Assembly: GCA_964034945.1 (NCBI GenBank)
Contig: OZ035960.1
Span: forward strand, 25,345,487-25,409,486
Origin: Chrysopilus asiliformis
Taxonomy: Eukaryota > Arthropoda > Insecta > Diptera > Rhagionidae
Direction of reading: 5' to 3'
Length of the DNA: 64,000 nt
How positions within the stretch are numbered: position 1 is the stretch's first letter; each line of letters begins with the position of its first letter. Below are positions 57,570 to 64,000 of this stretch, piece after piece. A program made the position numbers and the translations under genes. The notes under the pieces were generated by a model that saw nothing but the letters and a program-made list of their open reading frames with translations, did no database searches and was not told the origin of the DNA.

Positions 57570-58560
57570 ATTGTTCGCTTTTCTTATGTTGTTTTATTAT
57601 TTTGCTTTATATTTTTTTTTCAAATTTGCCCTGTTTTTCCTTGACTTTTATGCTGGCGATTGTTTGTGACGCCATTAAGCGTCACTTGTCGCACAGGCTA
57701 AAAGGTCTCTTTCGGCTTTTCCTGGCTTTTCTTTTCAGATGTTCGCTCATGTCAACCGAGTGGAAAATCAGATATTCAAAAATAGAAAAATTCCCGTGCA
57801 CATTTGAAGACATTTCCTTAGATCAATTCTCAATTTTGTCCATTCGCACTGTGCAGATCGTAAATTGTTGGGCCACTGAGTCGCCATTCAAATGTCTGGA
57901 AAATGAAACTTTTTTCGATTTACTTGTGTTACTTTGCGATTCAGAGGCTTCATATGCTAGTTCCTGATAGGCCTCTGATTGTATTGCTTTGTAATTAGTA
58001 AAGTTTAGCTGTTTTTCCGCGATGCTTCCAAAATGAAATAATTTATTTGCCAGATAGTCTCATAAAATACTCCCAAATGATATTCGGTCGGTGTCTTGTT
58101 CCTTGGCTAAGACTATTTATAGTCATATGAATAATTACCCGGAGATTATTTGTGTTTAAGTATCACCAAATTCTATACGTTCTTATATCAGAGTATACGC
58201 GTACGTTTTGATATTTTAGCGCATATTAGAGAAGAGATGAGTGACTTGCTAAAGTAGTAAACACTTAATTTCCGTTATGATCCTCGTTTATGATGCTCCA
58301 GTTTTATATCAGATAAATAGAAATGAATGGATTTATCTTTTTGCCCATATTAATGGCCATATTAAATTTCTTTTGTAGCAATTTTTCATCTATTAATAAA
58401 TCTAACATAATTTGACAAAGAAAACCTATAAAAATTCTCTGGAAATTGAGTGATTTCGATTTAACTGGTGCAACATAGTAGACATCCACTAAAGTTTGCT
58501 AATGATTGGCGAAATTAGGGGTCACAAAAGCCGCAATGAGTGTCTCAAGGTGTTGGGGTT
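57570..58560. other. Non-coding stretch, nothing recognised
   Basis: A 136-codon frame on the plus strand (57557-57967) begins inside a repeat and shows no known domain. Treated as chance. Confidence 0.4.
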
Positions 58561-58770
58561 TCTCGAAGATTGTTTTTTTTAAACCTGGGCCCGTATTCTA
58601 GAACTCGTACCGAGTCAAATCTCTACCGAGTGGTACAAAAAGCGATTCTTGAACTCGGAAACGAGCGATCTCTCTCAAAAGATAGTTTCAGATTCATATT
58701 GACCTCACTCGGCAGGCTAAACGTCACCGAGTATTTACTCGCAAGAAATCGCTCGTTTCCGAGTTCAGGA

Positions 58771-60296
58771 CAGTGATGCCAGATTGTGGTAAATTTACCT
58801 CTTTATGGTAAATCTCAACCTGAAAGGTAAAAAGGGAATTTACGAGCTCTCTAGAACAAAAAAAAGGTAAATTTTGTGTTAGCGACAAATTACGAAAATT
58901 TCTCGTTTTTTTATAAATTAATGTGAATGTGGCAACGATCTAAGAACTTTAAAAGTTGACCACAATGGTATATTGATGACTTTCAAAATAAATGTGCAGC
59001 AGCGCCACATTCAATATTACGTATAGGAATGCCAACGATACCTCGATGTTCGCAAAACATCGAGGTATCGTTGAAAAATATCGAGTTTTAATCTCGATGT
59101 TGAACAGGCCGATATATCGAGGTATCGATGTTGCTATCCACGATGTTAGAACATTACTCTTCATAAAATTAGTAGAGAAACTAATTTTAGCTGATTTAAT
59201 ATAGCCACTCGACTTAAAGATTTGTTTCAAATTTTCTTTGATATCAATTTTCGGTTTCATCTTTCTACAAGATTTTGCAAAAAATACCAGAGCTAGCCAT
59301 GAAATTTTACAGAGAAGTTTGGTCCTGATGTGGAAATCCGTTAACCGGAAGTAACCAAAACGGCGGTTTTTTAAAAACTATGCGGTTTTTTGCGATTTAT
59401 TCCGAAACTAACCATTTTCCAGTAGTCTTATGTATTACAAAACTTGGAGACAATAAAATTTGCTACATTTATGTCTTTTACGAGAACTCCGTTATGAAGA
59501 TATGCCGGTATTTCAAAAAAATTAGTTTTTTGCGAATATCTCGAAAACTAACGGGTTTTTGGTCGTTCAACGTATAAGAAGAATTAAAACCGTGTTAATT
59601 CTACTCCACTTTTTCAAACATCGGAAAAACATCGAGGTATCGATGTTTTCAGGACGATGTTTTTTGACATCGATGTCGCCTTAAAAAAAAACATCGATTT
59701 TCGATATATCGAGGTTTTATGAACGATGTTGCATCCCTAATTACGTATGAACATGTACTCTGACTTACGATCTTTTTTTTTTGCATTTCTTTGGACTGAA
59801 ATGTCATTTGCTGTTTCAAATTTTTCCGGCCATGCTGATTGGATTTTGCATTGACGAAACTGCCGCGATTTGGTGAGAACTTTGTTTAGTCAATTATTGA
59901 TATCATAATTATTTATATAACATATTTTGTAGACAAAATATCGAAGCTATTTTAAGTTAAACAAAACATGTGTACTTTCCCATTTTTTGTGTACCTACCT
60001 AAACGCATCGTTTTCAACATTGCGGGTCTAGTGGGACGCCTGTAGCAACGGACACAAACGACCAGGTATGATACCTGATCGTTTGTACCCGTGGCTGCAG
60101 GATACTGTATATACATTTTGTGCTTTGAATTTATGTTTGTTGTACAATTTACGTGGTAATTTAGGTAGGTCTTAGGGTTTTGTCAACGTTTTGTTCCGTG
60201 GGAAAAAAAGAGGTAAAAATCGACTATTCTGTGGAAAAAAAGGGAAATTCAGGCAAATCTCGTGGTAAATTTTGCATCGAGCGTCTGGCAACACTG
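58771..60296. mobile_element. hAT-type non-autonomous element (B), 1526 bp, 8-bp duplication
   Basis: Ends CAGTGATGCCAGA and, inverted, CAGTGTTGCCAGA (12 of 13 identical). Flanked by GTTCAGGA at 58763-58770 and 60297-60304, an exact 8-bp target duplication. The CAGTG(T)TGCCA end and 8-bp duplication are hAT hallmarks. It carries element C inside and an inverted repeat at about 60052-60104 (ACAAACGA..TCGTTTGT). No transposase frame. Confidence 0.9.
59024..59739. mobile_element. Innermost hAT-like element (C), 716 bp, 8-bp duplication
   Basis: Ends TAGGAATGCCAACGAT and, inverted, TAGGGATGCAACATCG. Flanked by ATTACGTA at 59016-59023 and 59740-59747, an exact 8-bp duplication. The interior repeats CATCGAGGTATCGATGTT and variants many times near both ends (59040-59140 and 59620-59730). 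Non-coding. Confidence 0.88.
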
Positions 60297-60369
60297 GTTC
60301 AGGAATCGCTTTTTGTACCACTCGGTAGAGATTTTACTCGGTACGAGTTCTAGAATAAGGCCCCAGGTC

Positions 60370-62850
60370 TGGAAATTTTCGGTCTGCTGATCAGCGTTTT
60401 TAAATTGCCGGCAGTTTTTGAAATAAAATTAAAAGGGTTTTTATTTTTTCGGAATTCCAAGAAAGCTTTTTACAGATTGGCGAGGGGAATGGTAGGCGTC
60501 GGTCAACATTTGTAGGTACTGAGATAAAAAATACATTACGCTAGTTTTTGCCGTTATAATTCCTTTTCCGATTTTTCACATATTTTGTATGTCGCATTAC
60601 CGCCTAAATAACCTTTCCCCTATCAGTATTTAAGAAAAATATTTGAGAATTCAAGAACATACCGAGTTCTTAAAATCAAGTTAAATATAGATAAAAAAAA
60701 CATTTTGCCATTTTAAGTCAAGGTGCTGTTTCACCAATATAATTTTTGATTAGAAGTTGATGATGACGAATGGTTCTCAATTCGGAAGCAAATAACGCAT
60801 TTCCCAAGTTGGAAACGACAGAGCTGTCCACAGTATATACCAATGACGTTAGCAAAATTACAGAGAATTCGTTTTTAATTTATCATTTGTACATGTACAA
60901 CACTTTCACGTTAATGAAATACATCGCCCATTGTATTTATCAGACTATCCAACTATAGATATTTTCCACATTAATTTGAACATACAAATATTCAAAATGT
61001 TAATAAATGAATGTTTTTCATTTGTTCTGTGTTATTTTCTTCCGTAAATTTCCACCTAAACGTTTATTTTGTGCTAAAAATAGCGGCTATTAAAGGACTC
61101 AGACGAGTTTCAATTCTAAAAATAGTTTTTTTTCGTATTTGATGAATGTTCTGTAAAAGGTCAGGTTAAAGGTAGTAACCTCCTGGGAGGTTTTGTGCTG
61201 TTGCACGAATTTATTATCATAATCAAAAAAAAAATGTAACAAACGCTAAAAATAGAAATTATATAGAAAATTGGAGAAAAAACAGACTCATAATTTTATT
61301 TATATCTCAAGGTCGTTTGTACCGTGACTTTTTAATGCATAATCGGTTAACTGTCAACAGAAACGCAATATTCAACATTTTAGTTTATTATGTTAGTATA
61401 ATATACTATTGCCACACCCTCCCTACGGTGTATCTGGAACACGTTCAATCTCATGTCTACATAACGGACAGGATTTTGGAGTTTGAAAATCATTCGTGCA
61501 ATAAAATGTAACATATTTGTATATGTATAACATTTGCTATATATCAATTTTTTGGGATTTCCTATTTTATCAATAATACTCAGTTATGCACATTTCTTCT
61601 GAGAACTTCATCGATTCACCATATCAAAAGTCACATTAAGGGCTATACGATAAAAAAAGTGTATCAAGCGAGGGATAACCGTTTTCATTTCAATCTGACA
61701 TGACATCCATTGCTGTATTTTCTGTTTTGAGTTCGGTTCTACCTATTTCCAAGAAAGTGGCAAAAACCATCTTACCCCCTATTAACCTTTTTCAAAAATT
61801 TAGAGAGATTATGATATCAGGGGTTAAATTTGGAAGGTATAAGATTTTAAGGCTATAACGGAAAGTCGCCTTAATTAATTGAAAGTCTTCGTTTTTGGGA
61901 AAGTTCTGATAATATGTATTTCAGTTGTTTTAGTTGTTTTACAAAATTGTTTTCAATAAGTTTTTGACAGGTTTTTGGGAGCAGGAAAACTTTTTAATAT
62001 CGAAATGATAATCTCAAATTTCCCAAGCGGATGATAATAGCAATTTCATAATGATTTTTTCTCTTCTTGCTATTTACCTGATAATATTCAAATAATTTAG
62101 TTACTTCTCTTCCCCGCACGTAATTCATTCATTGCGGTGAAAGAAATCAACATCATTCGGTATATCCGTTGTTATATCCAAAAATAGGTCAGCATTTTCT
62201 TATTATTTGCTGGGTTTTACATTTTACCTCCGGGTGAAAATTAATACCCATTTTGCTATTTTTGACAGGAAAATTGGTATTTAGGAGTAAATTTGGGATG
62301 CTAACAAAGTTTATGCTAAGTGAATATTCGTGTATTGTAAGATGTTCGTCAGTGGTTAATCTCTAAAAATATTTAGCTGGATCAAGTTAAGCAGCCTTAT
62401 TGTGGTATGCCACCCAAAGAATTTCACCCCAATGTTTTTCAATTTTCCTTAGCCAAATTCTGAAAATCCGGTCCAGACCGCAGAAAAGCCGAATGGAAGT
62501 TTACTGAGTCCACTTTTAAGTGATTTATAGCAGCAATCAGAGGGGCATCTGTTTATCCATTCAATTCAAGTTGATTGAAATATTGAGTTTGGATTTGAAA
62601 TTATCTTACATTGATTTTTATTCAAAAGGACGGTAAAGGAAGGTAATCTGTTGTACATTCAATGTTTTTATCGCATGTAAATAGAAGAATATTTATGATA
62701 ATTGTGTAGGTTAACTTTTAGTTGAGCTTTTTCATTTGTTTTCATTAACCAATGAATTGATCTGTGTGTGGGTTAAGAAAATGATTTTTATATATCATAC
62801 TAATACTAACTGTGATCATCTCTCACAAATTAATGTTGCAACGATATTTA
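60370..62850. other. Non-coding stretch, nothing recognised
   Basis: AT-rich with short unrelated frames. No coding exon compatible with dorsal's missing 5' exon could be identified. Confidence 0.4.
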
Positions 62851-62856
62851 AACCAA

Positions 62857-63310
62857 TCATACTAATATATAAAAATGAGTTGGTGTCTGTCTGTCTGTTC
62901 CTCTTTCACGCAAAAACGACTGAACCGATTGACTTGAAATTTGGCATGAGTAGGCATACGGAAAACTAGCGCGAGGGGTTGGGAGAGTAAGGGGAGGGGG
63001 TAAAGTGATTTCGAAACTTAGTTCTTGCGCTATGTTACTCTTTCGCGGGGAAACTACTGAACCGATTGGCCTGAAATTTGCCATAGATGTTCCTCGGGGG
63101 TCCAGCCCCAACATAGACCCCTTAAAAAGTCGCCCGAGAGGTGGGGGAGTAAGGGGAGGGGGTAAAGTGATCTCGAAACTTAGCTCTTCCTCTATGTTAC
63201 CCTTTCGCGGGGAAACTACCGAGCCGATTGGCCTGAAGGTTAGGTCCAACATAGACCATAAAAAAAAATTGAAAAAACTTAACCCGGCAACGACAGGTAT
63301 GCAAGCTAGT
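62857..63310 (+). mobile_element. Probable non-autonomous Helitron, 454 bp
   Basis: Begins TCATACTAATATATAAAAAT after an A and ends with an imperfect hairpin region (AACCCGGCAACGACAGGT) a short distance before a terminal CTAGT followed by T. A 5' TC, 3' hairpin plus CTRRT and insertion between A and T fit Helitrons, without target duplication. Inside, a unit of about 170 bp containing CGGGGAAACTACTGAACCGA and GGGGGAGTAAGGGGAGGGGG is repeated. Open frames across it are by-products of the repeat. Confidence 0.6.
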
Positions 63311-63334
63311 TTTTTATAAATTTTTACAATTCGT

Positions 63335-63541
63335 CTTTATAAATTTTTCGATACTGTGCACCGTTTTCGAGAAAGGAGGTGGAAAGGAGTGGTTCAACTA
63401 GATTTTGATGTATAGATAAGTTTTATAAATTTTTCAATACGACTCGCCGTTTTCGAGAAAATCGTGAAAAATTGTTTCATTTGCATGGGGGAGGGAGGAA
63501 GGAATGGTCCGATTTTGCCCGTTCAAGAACTTAGTATAAAA
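63335..63541 (+). repeat. Dispersed repeat family D, partial copy beside the Helitron
   Basis: ATAAATTTTTCGATACTGTG, then GTTTTCGAGAAAATCGTGAA, a G-rich strip GGGGGAGGGAGGAAGGAATG and CCCGTTCAAGAACTTAGTAT match copy D2. Confidence 0.7.
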
Positions 63542-63549
63542 ATGTGAAC

Positions 63550-64000
63550 CCAAGTATTCTGTTAAATGATTTCAACAAAAAAATATTAAGTTAAAAATGG
63601 TATTGTCGCCACAAACGGGAATGTTTTATTGAAATGTCTGTATCCGAATCTTAACATCAATTTCTGTTCATTTGAAGTAAAGTAAAGAAACACGTACCCA
63701 AGGTGTGATGCAAAGGACACAAAAAAATTAAAAAATATAAAAATAATTTTTCAAAACCACCAATAACTATAACTATTAAAGAAACTTTTGAGATATCTTA
63801 AAAATATGTTGGAATGCATATCTCGTATAATCAAATATCTTTTCCTGGAAACATTGCATCTGATTTCTTAATATAATATATTGATATAAAACGTTTTGAA
63901 TAAATTAAATGTACTATAATAAAATATTTGTGAAGCGGTTACTGTTAATCAATTTCGGAGAAACATTTATTACCCTTTAATAATTTCCAAGCTGATTAAA
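63550..64000. other. Window end, nothing recognised
   Basis: AT-rich sequence without supported features. Confidence 0.5.

Larger units (their letters stand above)
58582..60367. mobile_element. Outer palindromic MITE (A) of a three-layer nest
   Basis: Left part 58582-58770 and right part 60305-60367 belong together. CGTATTCTAGAACTCGTACC, CTCTACCGAGTGGTACAAAA and AGCGATTC on the left are matched in inverse at 60305-60355. Removing element B restores GAGTTCAGGAATCGC, reuniting the arms. Outer ends are ACCTGGG(C/G)CC on both sides. The repaired unit is about 250 bp. No clear target duplication is visible. Confidence 0.75.

Noticed and set aside
57557..57967. 136-codon frame with a hydrophobic start, possible secreted or membrane protein
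   Set aside because: It begins within a family D repeat and has no known motif. The hydrophobic start is what T-rich sequence yields by chance.
62857..63319. Open frames of 131 and 104 codons on both strands
   Set aside because: They run through a Helitron-like repeat with tandem units. The repeating peptide phrase reflects DNA repetition.
1..64000. CRISPR arrays, bacterial operons, rRNA genes or viral insertions
   Set aside because: No regular spaced repeats, no ribosome-binding-site-led gene clusters, no rRNA-like sequence and no viral polymerase or capsid-like frames were seen.

Overview
This window is AT-rich animal nuclear DNA: small introns with GT-AG borders, long non-coding stretches and many short inverted-repeat transposons. 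The gene set (an NF-kappaB/Rel gene of the Dorsal type with both known Dorsal splice forms, a radial-spoke gene and a UBR7 gene) points to an insect, most likely a fly (Diptera), because the Dorsal-B carboxy-terminal region closely follows the Drosophila one. The species cannot be named from the sequence. A 200-base run of N (27182-27381) shows it is a scaffolded draft assembly.

Layout: 1-20.5 kb has no recognisable host gene. It holds short transposon remnants, the clearest being an 898-bp Harbinger (PIF) derivative at 4992-5889 that keeps only the N-terminal part of a transposase. At 20552-21844 there is a complete irritans-type mariner with perfect 30-bp ends, a TA duplication and an open 349-residue transposase. 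Just downstream, on the plus strand, lie RSPH9 (22000-22880, two exons, 276 residues, axonemal radial-spoke head) and UBR7 (23927-25186, two exons, 401 residues, UBR box plus PHD finger). The UBR7 intron is 54 nt long and has no in-frame stop, so it reads as coding.

From 41.3 kb down to 26.0 kb on the minus strand lies dorsal, with at least eight coding segments. The Rel homology domain is spread over five exons. The exon at 33040-34905 then either reads through to its own stop (Dorsal-B, 980 visible residues) or is spliced from an internal donor to exons at 32338-32478 and 25986-26764 (Dorsal-A, 691 visible residues). Only the A form contains the basic nuclear-localisation stretch. The start-codon exon was not found. 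UBR7 and dorsal converge tail to tail, with about 0.5 kb between their likely polyadenylation signals.

From 41.3 to 64 kb, upstream of dorsal, I recognise no host gene. The region holds piggyBac-, pogo-, hAT- and Helitron-type non-autonomous elements, several of them nested. The best case is a three-layer nest at 58.6-60.4 kb with two clean 8-bp target duplications. A further dispersed repeat family has six copies, one of them abutting the assembly gap.

I found no cluster that looks like a new multi-gene system. The points most worth a second look are the dorsal isoform architecture and its missing first exon, the stopless UBR7 intron, the intact mariner and the datable transposon nests.
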